Shown here: positions 1-7,301 of the stretch, piece after piece
Position numbering within the stretch: the stretch's first letter is position 1
Layout: every line of letters starts with the position of its first letter
Origin: Phytoactinopolyspora endophytica
Lineage (GTDB): Bacteria > Actinomycetota > Actinomycetes > Jiangellales > Jiangellaceae
DNA: 12,696 bases
NCBI RefSeq assembly: GCF_004138495.1
Contig: NZ_ML142877.1
Span: forward strand, 29,570 to 42,265
Direction of reading: 5' to 3'
The notes under the pieces: generated by a model
Database searches by the model: none
What the model was told of the DNA's origin: nothing
The model's input: the letters and a program-made list of their open reading frames with translations, nothing else
Position numbers and translations under genes: made by a program

Positions 1-755
1 AGACGTTCCGTGCCCGGCGTGGCGGCAGGTCGGTCGACGCTGTCGTGAACGCGAATCTGCGGGCCCAGCCTGGTGACTTCGTGGCGATTGTCGGCGAGAG
101 CGGCAGCGGCAAGAGCACGCTCGCCCGGATGCTGCTGGGTCTCATCCCGGCGACCTCCGGTGGCGTGGCTCTGGACGGCATCGAACTCACCGCGATGAAC
201 AAGGGGCAGTTCAGGCAGTACCGGCGCAGCGTTCAGGCCGTCCTCCAAGATCCGGCCGGCTCTCTCAACCCCCGAAAGACCGTCGGCCGCATCGTCGGCG
301 AGGTCGTGCGGCTGCACAAGATCGCTCAGGGCCGCGAAGACATCCAGGACAAGGTGGTCGAGACGCTCGAGCTGGTGGGCTTGGTTCCGGCGTCCTCCTT
401 CCTCGGAAGGTTTCCGCACGAGCTCAGCGGTGGCCAGCGTCAGCGGGTTCTCATCGCCCGGGCGATCGTCCTCGACCCCCAGATCATCGTCGCGGATGAG
501 GCCGTCTCCGCGCTCGACGCCTCCGTCAAGGCCGGTGTCCTCCGCCTCATGGACGACCTTCGCCGCCGGCTCGGTATCGGATACGTGTTCATCACCCACG
601 ACCTGCCCGTAGTGAAGAAAGTCGCCGAGCACGTCTACGTCATGAAATCCGGCGAGATCGTCGAGGAGGGCACGAAGGACCGGATCTTCGCCACGCCCGA
701 GCATCCCTACACCAGAACACTGCTGTCAGCGGCACCCACCCTCGCAGCCTCGTGA
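1..755 (+). CDS. Oligopeptide/dipeptide ABC importer ATPase (DppF/OppF-like), 5' end outside window
   Basis: This is the cytoplasmic nucleotide-binding subunit of a peptide/nickel-type importer, which hydrolyses ATP to drive uptake. The frame is open to the left edge (first full codon at base 3). Residues encoded before the first possible start, GTG at 45, already read like the family's N-terminal strand (RRGGRSVDAV), so the gene very likely begins upstream and the GTG is internal. Visible motifs are Walker A GESGSGKST (about nt 93-119), the Q-loop in LQDPAGSLNPR (about 243-275), signature LSGGQRQR (about 423-446), Walker B IIVADEA (about 484-504) and the H-loop in ITHD (about 591-602). The end carries HPYTRTLLSAAP, the oligopeptide-transporter C-terminal signature. 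The stop is TGA 753-755. The binding-protein gene follows after 71 bp on the same strand. Permeases and the partner ATPase are expected upstream, outside the window. The peptide-type family is clear; the substrate is not. Confidence 0.93.
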   Translation, partial: TFRARRGGRSVDAVVNANLRAQPGDFVAIVGESGSGKSTLARMLLGLIPATSGGVALDGIELTAMNKGQFRQYRRSVQAVLQDPAGSLNPRKTVGRIVGEVVRLHKIAQGREDIQDKVVETLELVGLVPASSFLGRFPHELSGGQRQRVLIARAIVLDPQIIVADEAVSALDASVKAGVLRLMDDLRRRLGIGYVFITHDLPVVKKVAEHVYVMKSGEIVEEGTKDRIFATPEHPYTRTLLSAAPTLAAS

Positions 756-785
756 CGGCCGGCAACAGTGAACCGACAGGACTGG

Positions 786-801
786 TCGGGCGGCGTCCCG
801 A
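786..801 (+). other. Small hairpin before the peptide-binding lipoprotein gene
   Basis: TCGGG (786-790) and CCCGA (797-801) are perfect complements around a 6-base loop, 25 bp before the binding-protein start. Short hairpins between importer genes can stabilise or attenuate transcripts. There is no U-tract, so it does not look like a classical terminator. With only five pairs in GC-rich DNA it could be chance. Confidence 0.25.
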
Positions 802-826
802 TCTAGCTACAGAGAGGTAGTTCCCC

Positions 827-2446
827 ATGCGCGCAAGACGACGGATTCACATGCTCGCCGCGACCGCGGCCACCGTAATGGCCCTCGCTGCGTGTTCCCT
901 TGGAGATACCGACACCTCCGCGGGTGGTAGCGCGGACGGATCGGGCGGGTCGGACGGTTCGAGCGACTCGGACGGGCGGACGCTGGTCGCGGGCACCGGG
1001 ACCGTGCCGCACCTGAACCCTCAGATCATCGTCTCCCCGTCCGTGAACGCCGCCGCCGGCGGCATGCTGGAGACCCTGGTCCGGATGAACGACTCGTACG
1101 AGCTTGTTCCCTGGCTGGCCCGGGAATGGGAGATCAGCGACGACGGCCGAACCGTGACCCTGATGCTCGAGGAGGACGTGAGCTGGCACGACGGCGAGCC
1201 GTTCACGTCCGAGGACGTGAAGTTCAACTTCGAGGAGGTGATGCAGTACCAGTCCTACGGCGGCGCACTCACGGAGAGCGTCGACTCGGTCGAGGTCCCC
1301 GACGACCACACCGTGGTCGTCAACCTCAGCCAGCCGTACGGGCCGTTCATGGAGGTACTGACTCAGCAGTATCTCCTGCCCAAGCACATCTACGAGGGCA
1401 CAGACGTCTTAGAGAACCCGGCGAACATGGAGCCGGTGGGCACCGGCGCGTTCGTCTTCGAGTCGTTCTCGGAGGGTCAAGAGGTCACGATGACGGCCAA
1501 CCCCGACTACTGGGGCGGCGAAGTCGGCGTGGACCGGATGGTCTACGTGATCATGAAAGACACCAACGCGACCGCCCTCGCGATGCTCGCCGGAGAGATC
1601 CATATGGGTGGCGCCGGACAGGGGATGCTGGACCAGATCGAAGCCGACGAGAACCTCGACGTGACCCAGAACGGGCAACTTGGGCGGCAGTTCATCTTCA
1701 CGATGAACAACGACATGGAGGAGCTCTCCGACCCGGCGGTCCGACAGCTCGTCTACTCGGCGATCGACCGTGCCCAGGTGGCCGAGATCGCGCTGCCCGG
1801 GATCTCGGTGGCCGCGGCCAGCATGTATCCCGAGGAACTGAACTGGATCGAACCGGGAGTCGATTACCGCGAAGAGTTCGCCTACGACGTCGACGCCATC
1901 AACACCGGGCTCGACGAGGCCGGATACCCGCGGGGCGACGACGGGTTCCGTTTCACGATTCGGCTGCACTTCATGAGCACCACCGCCGAGTCCAGGGCGG
2001 TGGCCGAGGTGATGAAGTCCTCCATGGCCGAGGTGGGCATCAACCTGGATCTGAACGGCGAGGACGTGAACGTCTTCACCGAGAACGTCTATCAGAAGCG
2101 CGACTTCGACACGGCTATCGTCGAGGCCACACTGGGTGTCGACCCGAGTCTCGGCATTACTCGCTGGTACGAGTGCAACCCAGAGAAGGCGAACGCCCAG
2201 AACCCTTCCGGGGTCTGCGACGAGGAGCTCCAGGAAGCCGCCGACAACGCCCTGCGAACGGCCGGCCAAGACGAGCGCGCCGAGTACTTCCGGACGATCC
2301 AGGACCGGGCCGCCGAGTTGATGATTTCCGCCCCCATCGTGTTCCACACAGCCAGGTCGGTCTTCAACACGACGCTGTGGAACGGGCTGGGCAGCGAGGA
2401 TCACCTGGTCGGGACGGACTGGACAACGGTCACCCCGAACGAGTAA
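827..2446 (+). CDS. Peptide/nickel-type ABC transporter substrate-binding lipoprotein (SBP_bac_5 family)
   Basis: This is an extracytoplasmic, lipid-anchored solute receptor of 539 aa, a normal length for cluster C binding proteins. The N-terminus has arginines at residues 2 and 4-6, a hydrophobic stretch and the lipobox LAAC with the modified Cys at residue 23. A Gly/Ser/Asp-rich flexible linker follows to about residue 50. The mature part shows family hallmarks: LVPWLAREWEISDDGRTV, then a stretch with DVSWHDGEPFTSEDV (about residues 92-135), and later PVGTGAFVFESF with NPDYWGG. The ATG at 827 is preceded by AGAGAGG (811-817), nine bases away. It lies 71 bp after the importer ATPase and probably shares its operon. 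The ligand (di/oligopeptide, or another solute carried by this family) cannot be read from sequence. It ends with TAA at 2444-2446. Confidence 0.93.
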   Translation: MRARRRIHMLAATAATVMALAACSLGDTDTSAGGSADGSGGSDGSSDSDGRTLVAGTGTVPHLNPQIIVSPSVNAAAGGMLETLVRMNDSYELVPWLAREWEISDDGRTVTLMLEEDVSWHDGEPFTSEDVKFNFEEVMQYQSYGGALTESVDSVEVPDDHTVVVNLSQPYGPFMEVLTQQYLLPKHIYEGTDVLENPANMEPVGTGAFVFESFSEGQEVTMTANPDYWGGEVGVDRMVYVIMKDTNATALAMLAGEIHMGGAGQGMLDQIEADENLDVTQNGQLGRQFIFTMNNDMEELSDPAVRQLVYSAIDRAQVAEIALPGISVAAASMYPEELNWIEPGVDYREEFAYDVDAINTGLDEAGYPRGDDGFRFTIRLHFMSTTAESRAVAEVMKSSMAEVGINLDLNGEDVNVFTENVYQKRDFDTAIVEATLGVDPSLGITRWYECNPEKANAQNPSGVCDEELQEAADNALRTAGQDERAEYFRTIQDRAAELMISAPIVFHTARSVFNTTLWNGLGSEDHLVGTDWTTVTPNE

Positions 2447-2471
2447 TGGTCCGGCCGCCCCCCTACCCCTT

Positions 2472-2488
2472 CTTCCGCATATCGGAAG
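2472..2488 (+). other. Hairpin in the gap between the two importer units
   Basis: CTTCCG (2472-2477) and CGGAAG (2483-2488) pair perfectly around the loop CATAT, 26 bp after the peptide-binding gene stops. It could be a weak terminator or an operator separating two importers of different families. No run of T follows, so factor-independent termination is doubtful. A second, looser pair, TGCCT (2491-2495) with AGGCA (2514-2518), follows. Nothing else recognisable lies in 2447-2567. Confidence 0.35.
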
Positions 2489-2580
2489 CGTGCCTTGTTG
2501 GCTATGCGCTTCTAGGCAAGAGTGCTGCGTATTCCGTCTGCACCGATGCGACGGGCTGTCCCGACACAGGAGTCGATGGC

Positions 2581-3642
2581 ATGTTCACGGCAAAGACGCG
2601 GCGCCCCAGAAGGCGCATGGCGCAGGTAGCAGCAGCTCTCTCGGCCGGCGCGCTCGCCCTGAGCGCCTGCTCGTCGAGCGATGACGACGAGGGGGACGTC
2701 GCCGCGGGCGACCTGACGCCCATCACCGTGGTGACGTTCCTCCCGCTGGAGTCGTTCACCTTCGCCCCCGAGATGATGGCCTACTCGGGTGGCTTCTTCG
2801 AAGACCACGGCCTTGACGTCACGCTCGAGCCGGTACAGGGGACCGCGGCCGCCATCCAGGCCGTGGTCGGCGATGCGGCCTTCATCACCCGGGCCAGCAC
2901 CATCGACATCCTGCCGGCCATGGAGGATGGGCAGCCGATCGTCGGTGTCGGCACCATGGCTCGGCAGACGAACCTGCGTATCGCCTCGTCCCAGGATGAC
3001 GCCGTCGAAGGCACTGCCGATATGGAGGGCACGACCATCGGCATGGGCTCCATCGGTGGCACCAGCGAGCGCGCACTGGACCTGGCGCTCCATCACGACG
3101 GCGTCGATCCAGGCTCGGTCGAACGTCAAGCCGTCCCGGTCACCGCGGCGACGTTCGAGCTGGTGCGACGCGGCGAGCTCGCGGGCTACATCGTCAGCCT
3201 CGACACGGCGCTCACCCTCGAGGACCAGAACGACGACGCCGTCGTCAGCCCGGCGGGTCTCGACGTCACACCCGACCTGCAGCTGTACTTCACCACCCCG
3301 GACACCATCGAAAGCGATCCGGAGACCGTCGAGGCCTTCCTGGCGGCGATGACCGACGCCGCAGAGTTCATGGTCGAGGACCGTGAGAACAACTTCGATG
3401 AGACGCTGCAGATCCTCCGTGACAGCGGAGACTGGGACTTTCCGGCGCTCTCCGACGACGACGCCGCACGGGCGGCGCTGGAGGTTTACACGACTCAGAC
3501 GTGGATGGACGACTCCGGCACGCCGATGATGCACAACGACCCCGATCGGTTCGCCGAAGCGTACGACGCCCTCGCGGCCGGCGGTCTCCTCGAGGGTGGC
3601 GCCGACCCGCAGGAATGGATCACCAACGACTACGTGCCGTGA
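2581..3642 (+). CDS. NitT/TauT-type ABC transporter substrate-binding lipoprotein (SsuA/ThiY/NMT1-like)
   Basis: This is a lipid-anchored periplasmic-type binding protein of 353 aa. Residues 1-30 form a lipoprotein signal: basic TRRPRRR, a hydrophobic core, then lipobox LSAC with Cys at 30, followed by an acidic spacer SSSDDDEGD. The mature part begins ITVVTFLPLESFTFAPEM, then YSGGFFEDHGLDVTLEPVQG. This is the typical strand, helix and GxFxxxGLDV pattern of sulfonate/nitrate/thiamine-precursor receptors. An open frame runs far upstream through the previous gene, but ATG 2581 is the right start: AGGAG (2568-2572) sits eight bases before it and the signal peptide begins here. It is followed after 79 bp by its ATPase and then its permease. 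The ligand is unknown; the family covers aliphatic sulfonates, taurine, nitrate, pyrimidine precursors and others. Confidence 0.92.
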   Translation: MFTAKTRRPRRRMAQVAAALSAGALALSACSSSDDDEGDVAAGDLTPITVVTFLPLESFTFAPEMMAYSGGFFEDHGLDVTLEPVQGTAAAIQAVVGDAAFITRASTIDILPAMEDGQPIVGVGTMARQTNLRIASSQDDAVEGTADMEGTTIGMGSIGGTSERALDLALHHDGVDPGSVERQAVPVTAATFELVRRGELAGYIVSLDTALTLEDQNDDAVVSPAGLDVTPDLQLYFTTPDTIESDPETVEAFLAAMTDAAEFMVEDRENNFDETLQILRDSGDWDFPALSDDDAARAALEVYTTQTWMDDSGTPMMHNDPDRFAEAYDALAAGGLLEGGADPQEWITNDYVP

Positions 3643-3721
3643 GTTGTCGAGGCTCGGCACGCGGCGTTGACGCGTGTGGCCCGCGAGACGCCGAATCAAA
3701 GGAGAGGTGGCAGGGATCGCG

Positions 3722-4555
3722 ATGCGTGATGACACGACGACGGTCGACCCAGGGGTGAGCGACGCCGGTACGGAGACTCCTCGGCTCAGCATCGCCGGCG
3801 TCGGCCGGGACTTCCACACTCGGAACGGCGTCGTCCACGCCGTCTCCGGCATCGACCTGACGATCCAGCGTGGAGAGTTCGTCGCCCTCATCGGGCGATC
3901 GGGCTGCGGCAAGACCACGCTGCTGCGCATGATCGGTGGCCTGTTGCCGGCTACAACGGGCACCATCGAGGTGGACAGAAAGCCGTTGTGGCGGGATGGG
4001 CGCCTCGACTCGTCCGCCGTCACGAAGCTCGGCTTCGTGTTCCAAGAGGCCAACCTGTTCCCCTGGTTCTCTGTCATCGACAACATCGCGCTGCCGCTCA
4101 AGCTGCGTGGCGCCAGGAAGCGGGAACGCCGCGCACGCGCTCAGGAGCTCGCCGAGCTTGTCGGTCTCACCGGGTTCGAAAGCTCGTATCCACGTGAGCT
4201 CTCCGGGGGTATGCGACAACGTGCGGCCATCGCCCGAGCGCTGAGCACCGAGCCGGAGCTGCTGCTGATGGACGAGCCGTTCGGCGCGCTGGATGCGCTG
4301 ACCCGCGAGCGGATGAACCTCGAGCTCCAGCGCATCGTGCTCGAGACCTCCTCCACGGTGGTGTTCGTGACCCACGACATCCCGGAGTCGGTGTTCCTCG
4401 CGGATCGGGTGGTCCAGATGACGCCACGGCCGGGACGGATCAACAAGACCTTGCTGGTGGACTTCTCCAAGCCCCGAGACGTCTACCTGCAGACCACTCC
4501 GGAGTTCAACGAGATCGTGCGATCGCTCCGGCACGAGCTGGACGAGGAGGAGTGA
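3722..4555 (+). CDS. NitT/TauT-type ABC transporter ATP-binding protein (SsuB/TauB-like)
   Basis: This is the cytoplasmic ATPase of 277 aa that energises the importer formed with its two neighbours. Motifs in order: Walker A GRSGCGKTT (58-66), Q-loop Gln108 in VFQEANLFPW, signature LSGGMRQR (160-167), Walker B LLLMDE (180-185) with the D-loop GALD, and H-loop His218 in VTHD. The FPW after the Q-loop and EPFGALDALTR are typical of the sulfonate/taurine/nitrate group. Start choice: the frame is open back to GTG 3674, but ATG 3722 follows the purine-rich AAAGGAGAGG (3698-3707) and AGGGA (3712-3716). The family N-terminus also needs only a short tail before the first strand (LSIAGVGRDF). An in-frame GTG at 3707 overlaps the ribosome binding site and is unlikely. 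The permease starts one base after the stop. Confidence 0.93.
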   Translation: MRDDTTTVDPGVSDAGTETPRLSIAGVGRDFHTRNGVVHAVSGIDLTIQRGEFVALIGRSGCGKTTLLRMIGGLLPATTGTIEVDRKPLWRDGRLDSSAVTKLGFVFQEANLFPWFSVIDNIALPLKLRGARKRERRARAQELAELVGLTGFESSYPRELSGGMRQRAAIARALSTEPELLLMDEPFGALDALTRERMNLELQRIVLETSSTVVFVTHDIPESVFLADRVVQMTPRPGRINKTLLVDFSKPRDVYLQTTPEFNEIVRSLRHELDEEE

Positions 4556-4556
4556 C

Positions 4557-5351
4557 ATGCCCAGGAACCGGATGAGGCTTCTACCGTGGATCGTCACGCC
4601 CTCGCTCGTCGTCGCGATCGTCGCCACCTGGCACATCGTCGTGAAGGTGCGAGATGTCAACCCGCTCATCTTCCCGCCGCCGGGCGACGTCGGCGAGGCA
4701 CTCGTCGAGCTGCTTGGCGAGGGAGCAATGTGGTCGGCTGCCCGCGTGACAGTGACCGAGGTGATCGTCGGCTTCCTCCTCGCAGTCGGTAGTGGCCTTG
4801 CGGTGGGCGTGGTGCTGGGCAAGGTGCCGTGGCTCGAGGTCAGCGTCCGTCCGCTGATCATCATCGCCCAGGTCTCTCCGAAGGTCGCGTTCGTGCCACT
4901 CTTCGTGATCTGGTTCGGCTTCGACATGACGTCGAAGATCGTGCTGGCGACGGTCCTGGCCTTCTTTCCCGTCATGCTCAACGTGCTGCTGGGAGTCCGC
5001 TCCATCGAGCAGGGGCAGCGCGAGGTGATGCGAAGCTTGAACGCGACGCGCGGTCAGACGTTCTCCCAGCTCGAGATGCGCAGCCTGATGCCATACCTGT
5101 TCGCCGGCATGGAGGTCGGGATCGTCTTGGCGACCATCGGCGCGATCGTCGGCGAGTACCTGGGCGGCAACGACGGACTCGGCAACATGGTGGTCACAGC
5201 GATGAACTCGCTCGACGCCGCCCGGACCTTCGCGTTGATCCTGGTGCTGTCCCTGATCGGCCTGGTGCTCTTCCTCATCGTCAACGAACTCAAGCGTTTC
5301 TTCATCCCGTGGCATGAGTCGGTCTACGGGCTGCAGAACCGCGGGGTGTGA
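4557..5351 (+). CDS. NitT/TauT-type ABC transporter permease (SsuC/TauC-like)
   Basis: This is the inner-membrane channel subunit, 264 aa, usual for the family. Hydrophobic segments lie near residues 10-29, 68-88, 98-120, 127-147, 183-203 and 223-245, giving about six membrane helices. The cytoplasmic coupling (EAA-type) loop is visible at about 155-205: REVMRSLNATRGQTF, then LPYLFAG-like PYLFAGMEVG and finally GEYLGGNDGLG, the conserved glycine-rich end. The segment LIIIAQVSPKVAFVPLFVIWFG is typical of this permease class (commonly P-K-x-A-x-x-P-L-x-x-x-W-F-G). The ATG at 4557 is one base after the ATPase stop, and its ribosome binding site GAGGAGGAG (4544-4552) lies inside the end of that gene, so the two are translationally coupled. 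The following gene is convergent, so this closes the importer unit. Confidence 0.94.
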   Translation: MPRNRMRLLPWIVTPSLVVAIVATWHIVVKVRDVNPLIFPPPGDVGEALVELLGEGAMWSAARVTVTEVIVGFLLAVGSGLAVGVVLGKVPWLEVSVRPLIIIAQVSPKVAFVPLFVIWFGFDMTSKIVLATVLAFFPVMLNVLLGVRSIEQGQREVMRSLNATRGQTFSQLEMRSLMPYLFAGMEVGIVLATIGAIVGEYLGGNDGLGNMVVTAMNSLDAARTFALILVLSLIGLVLFLIVNELKRFFIPWHESVYGLQNRGV

Positions 5352-5354
5352 CCA

Positions 5355-5379
5355 GTAGTACGTATCTGCGACGCACTAC
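5355..5379. terminator. Candidate bidirectional terminator hairpin between convergent genes
   Basis: GTAGTACGT (5355-5363) pairs with ACGCACTAC (5371-5379) in eight of nine positions around a 7-base loop. It fills the 24-bp gap between the permease stop and the TetR stop and includes the latter's stop codon (5376-5378). Symmetry plus position between converging genes supports a shared transcription end. No T-run is present on either side, so the call rests on position and pairing only. Confidence 0.4.
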
Positions 5380-6017
5380 GCACGGGCTTTCGGTTGTCGT
5401 CCTAGGCCGGACTCCAGTAGCGAGAAGGACCGGCGGCAGTGGTCGCGGACCTCGTCGGCGACCTGCGGCAGCGATGCTCCGGCCAGAACACGCTGCCGGA
5501 CATAGCCAACGAGGCTGCGATGAACCCCAATCAGCGCGTGGGCAACGACGGCCGAGGCCACAGGATCCCCTCCCCCGGCTTCCTCAGCGAGCAGGGTGGC
5601 GAGATCCTCGGTGTAGCGGGCGAAGGCCCGCTGTTCTCGTTCGAGCAGCGCAGGACTCTCGCTGATCACCCGCAGCATGCTGTGCAGCTGCTCGCGGACT
5701 TCCTCCTCGTTCGGCTCGAGTGGGCCCAGTAGTCCATGACTCTGCATCAGGAAGTCGCGAACCGCGTCCAACGGCGAGAATCCGGCAGGGCGGGCGCGCA
5801 CCGCCTCGATCAGGCGATCGCCGAAGGCCTCAAGCGGCGCATAGAACAGGTCCTCCTTGGTCCGGAAGTAGTTAAATACGGTGGCCTCGGAGACCTCGGC
5901 GGTACGCGCGATCTCGGCGACTGTGACTCGCTCGAACCCGCGCTCCGCGGCGAGGCGCCACGCCGTCTCGGTCAGGCGCGCCCTGGTCTGTTCCTTCTTT
6001 TGCTCCCGCAGTCCCAC
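5376..6017 (-). CDS. TetR-family transcriptional regulator
   Basis: This is a DNA-binding repressor of 213 aa, within the normal TetR range. The N-terminal helix-turn-helix is clear: TRARLTETAWRLAAERGFER (11-30), then VTVAEIARTAEVSEATVFNY with FRTKEDLF (31-58), a near-canonical match. The C-terminal helical half (about 65-213) would bind a small ligand or dimerise; its ligand is not readable. The start is GTG 6017-6015 with only a weak AGG-rich upstream region. It is divergent from the small ORF and LLM oxidoreductase, and a 24-bp palindrome lies in between, so regulation of both directions is likely. It converges on the importer permease at its 3' end, which argues against co-transcription with that importer. 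Confidence 0.93.
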   Translation of the reverse strand: MGLREQKKEQTRARLTETAWRLAAERGFERVTVAEIARTAEVSEATVFNYFRTKEDLFYAPLEAFGDRLIEAVRARPAGFSPLDAVRDFLMQSHGLLGPLEPNEEEVREQLHSMLRVISESPALLEREQRAFARYTEDLATLLAEEAGGGDPVASAVVAHALIGVHRSLVGYVRQRVLAGASLPQVADEVRDHCRRSFSLLESGLGRQPKARA

Positions 6018-6039
6018 GGACCAAACCTATCAAGCGTAC

Positions 6040-6069
6040 TTGTGGTAGCTCTAATTTTAGAGTTACCCT
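6040..6069 (+). promoter_or_regulatory. Possible promoter of the small ORF/LLM oxidoreductase unit
   Basis: TTGTGG (6040-6045) and TACCCT (6064-6069) resemble -35 and -10 boxes with an 18-bp spacer. The palindrome covers nearly the whole spacer, as expected for a repressor that blocks polymerase. Transcription would start near 6076, which is also the A of an ATG opening a 29-codon frame (6076-6165), so a leaderless mRNA start is possible. The boxes are weak matches. Confidence 0.35.
6044..6067. promoter_or_regulatory. Palindromic candidate operator for the TetR regulator
   Basis: The 24-bp site has half-sites GGTAGCTCTAAT and TTTAGAGTTACC. Ten of twelve positions pair, with mismatches only at the centre and at 6048/6063. 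It is AT-rich compared with its surroundings, lies 27 bp before the TetR start and 51 bp before the divergent small ORF. Spacing and symmetry fit TetR operators, which are usually 15-30 bp palindromes in the shared divergent promoter region. That this regulator binds here is inferred from position. Confidence 0.65.
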
Positions 6070-6118
6070 AGCTTCATGCGGCGAGGGCGATCCGCCGCAC
6101 GAGCCCAGGAGGAGATGT

Positions 6119-6223
6119 ATGTCGGCTGCACACGTCACGGAACCTCAGGCGACCCGTGCCGATGATCAACCGGTCCTGACCGGGGTGCACATCGATCCGC
6201 CGCGGCCGGCGAAGGTGGGCTGA
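6119..6223 (+). CDS. Small ORF (34 aa) upstream of the LLM oxidoreductase
   Basis: I do not recognise this product. It begins MSAAHVTEPQATRADD and ends IDPPRPAKVG. It is hydrophilic, proline-rich near the end, and has no cysteine, signal peptide or membrane segment. Support for translation is the textbook ribosome binding site AGGAGGAG (6107-6114), the strongest in the divergent region and six bases from AGGAGG to ATG 6119, plus a stop (6221-6223) only three bases before the oxidoreductase ATG. It may be a real microprotein, a leader peptide coupling translation to the oxidoreductase, or the stub of an older gene. A competing ATG at 6115 abuts the binding site directly and is a poorer start. 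Confidence 0.5.
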   Translation: MSAAHVTEPQATRADDQPVLTGVHIDPPRPAKVG

Positions 6224-6226
6224 GCC

Positions 6227-7180
6227 ATGACGGGAGTCAAGATCAGCATCAGCCTGACCAATCAGACTTGGCCCGAGGGACCAGCCGGGCTACGGGACAA
6301 CCTCATCGCCGTTGCCGAGGCGGCCGACCGGGCCGGCGTCGACACGCTCTGGGTCCCGGATCATCTGCTCCAGGCAGATCCGACCGTGGCCGCTGACGCC
6401 ACCGACATGCTCGAGGCGTACACCACTCTCGGCTTTCTGGCGGCACGGACCGAGCGGATCAAGCTGGGCGCGATGGTCACCGCCGTCACTTTCCGTCCAC
6501 CCGCCTTGATGATCAAGGCGGTGAACAGCCTGGATGTGCTGTCCGGCGGCCGTGCCTGGCTCGGCATCGGAGCCGGATACCACGGCGAGGAAGCCGACCG
6601 GATGGGCCTGCCGATGCCCCCGGTAGCCGAACGATTCGAACGGCTGGAGGAGACCATCGAACTCGCCCTACGGATGTGGCGTGGCGAGGAGTCCGCGTTC
6701 GAAGGCAAGCACTACCGATTCTCCCGACCAGTCGGCAGGCCACTGCCGATCAGCGCTCCGCATCCCCCGATCCTGATAGGCGGCGACGGCGAACGTAGGA
6801 CGCTGCGTCTGGTGGCGCAGTACGCGGCCGCCTGCAACCTCTTCGACATCCCCGATGGTGGGCAAACCGTACGGCGCAAGCTCACGGTGCTGGCTCAGCA
6901 TTGCGCTGATCTCGGCCGGCCGTTCGAGGAGATCGAGAAGACGCTCGCCACCCGGCTCACCCCAGGCGAGACCAGCGACGACCTCGTCCGCAGAGTCGAG
7001 ACCCACGCCGCGCTCGGATTCGATCACGTCGCCGTGGTGATGTCCCAAGCCTGGACACCGGAGACCATCGACATCCTCGGCACGGCCGTACCACGACTAC
7101 GCGAGATCCAGCCACGGCGTCAGCCACCCGAGCGGGCCCCTGGTGCGGAACCTGAGCTGTCGGGTCAAGCGGATCGCTGA
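6227..7180 (+). CDS. LLM-class F420-dependent oxidoreductase
   Basis: This is a luciferase-like (bacterial luciferase fold, TIM barrel) oxidoreductase of 317 aa, predicted to use coenzyme F420 or FMN for hydride transfer. Family marks are AGVDTLWVPDHLL (36-48), the strand IKLGAMVTAVTFRPPALM (78-95), SLDVLSGGRAWLGIGAGYH (101-119), then RFERLEETIELALRMWRGE (136-154) and PPILIGGDGERRTLRLVAQYA (180-200), the cofactor-phosphate side. The ATG at 6227 is three bases after the small ORF; GAAGGTGGG (6211-6219) can serve as ribosome binding site. The last about 20 residues (RQPPERAPGAEP and on) are low-complexity and run past the usual family end. The substrate is unknown. Divergence from a TetR gene suggests induction by a xenobiotic or metabolite, but that is inference. 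Confidence 0.92.
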   Translation: MTGVKISISLTNQTWPEGPAGLRDNLIAVAEAADRAGVDTLWVPDHLLQADPTVAADATDMLEAYTTLGFLAARTERIKLGAMVTAVTFRPPALMIKAVNSLDVLSGGRAWLGIGAGYHGEEADRMGLPMPPVAERFERLEETIELALRMWRGEESAFEGKHYRFSRPVGRPLPISAPHPPILIGGDGERRTLRLVAQYAAACNLFDIPDGGQTVRRKLTVLAQHCADLGRPFEEIEKTLATRLTPGETSDDLVRRVETHAALGFDHVAVVMSQAWTPETIDILGTAVPRLREIQPRRQPPERAPGAEPELSGQADR

Positions 7181-7301
7181 TCCTGTGGCAGCCAATCGGC
7201 GATGGGGTGTCGGTGGGCGTCGCCGCAGATGTCGGGTCGATCCTGAAGACCGCAGCCGCAGCACCGTGAAGACCCACCGGGACCCGCAGAGCCATCGGCG
7301 T
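7181..7301 (+). other. Apparently non-coding stretch after the LLM gene
   Basis: Between the LLM stop and the sigma-factor remnant I see no convincing gene, ribosome binding site or hairpin. Plus-strand frames here give arginine-rich or very short products, as expected for out-of-frame GC-rich DNA. It may be decayed sequence from the same sigma-factor locus. Confidence 0.4.

Noticed and set aside
45..755. GTG 45 as the true start of the peptide importer ATPase
   Set aside because: Codons before it encode the expected N-terminal strand of the ATPase, so the gene must begin left of the window.
1126..3642. A single 838-codon plus-strand reading frame running through the peptide-binding gene into the NitT/TauT binding protein
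   Set aside because: The part before 2581 is an arginine-rich out-of-frame shadow of the SBP_bac_5 gene. The real gene starts at ATG 2581 with its own ribosome binding site and lipoprotein signal.
2512..4101. Long minus-strand reading frame (about 529 codons) opposite the NitT/TauT genes
   Set aside because: The product is rich in Arg, Gly and Val with no recognisable domain. The opposite strand carries two clear families over the same bases, so this is a GC-driven shadow.
4581..5315. Minus-strand 244-codon frame opposite the permease
   Set aside because: His/Asp/Arg-rich composition typical of an antisense frame to a hydrophobic membrane protein; no ribosome binding site or domain.
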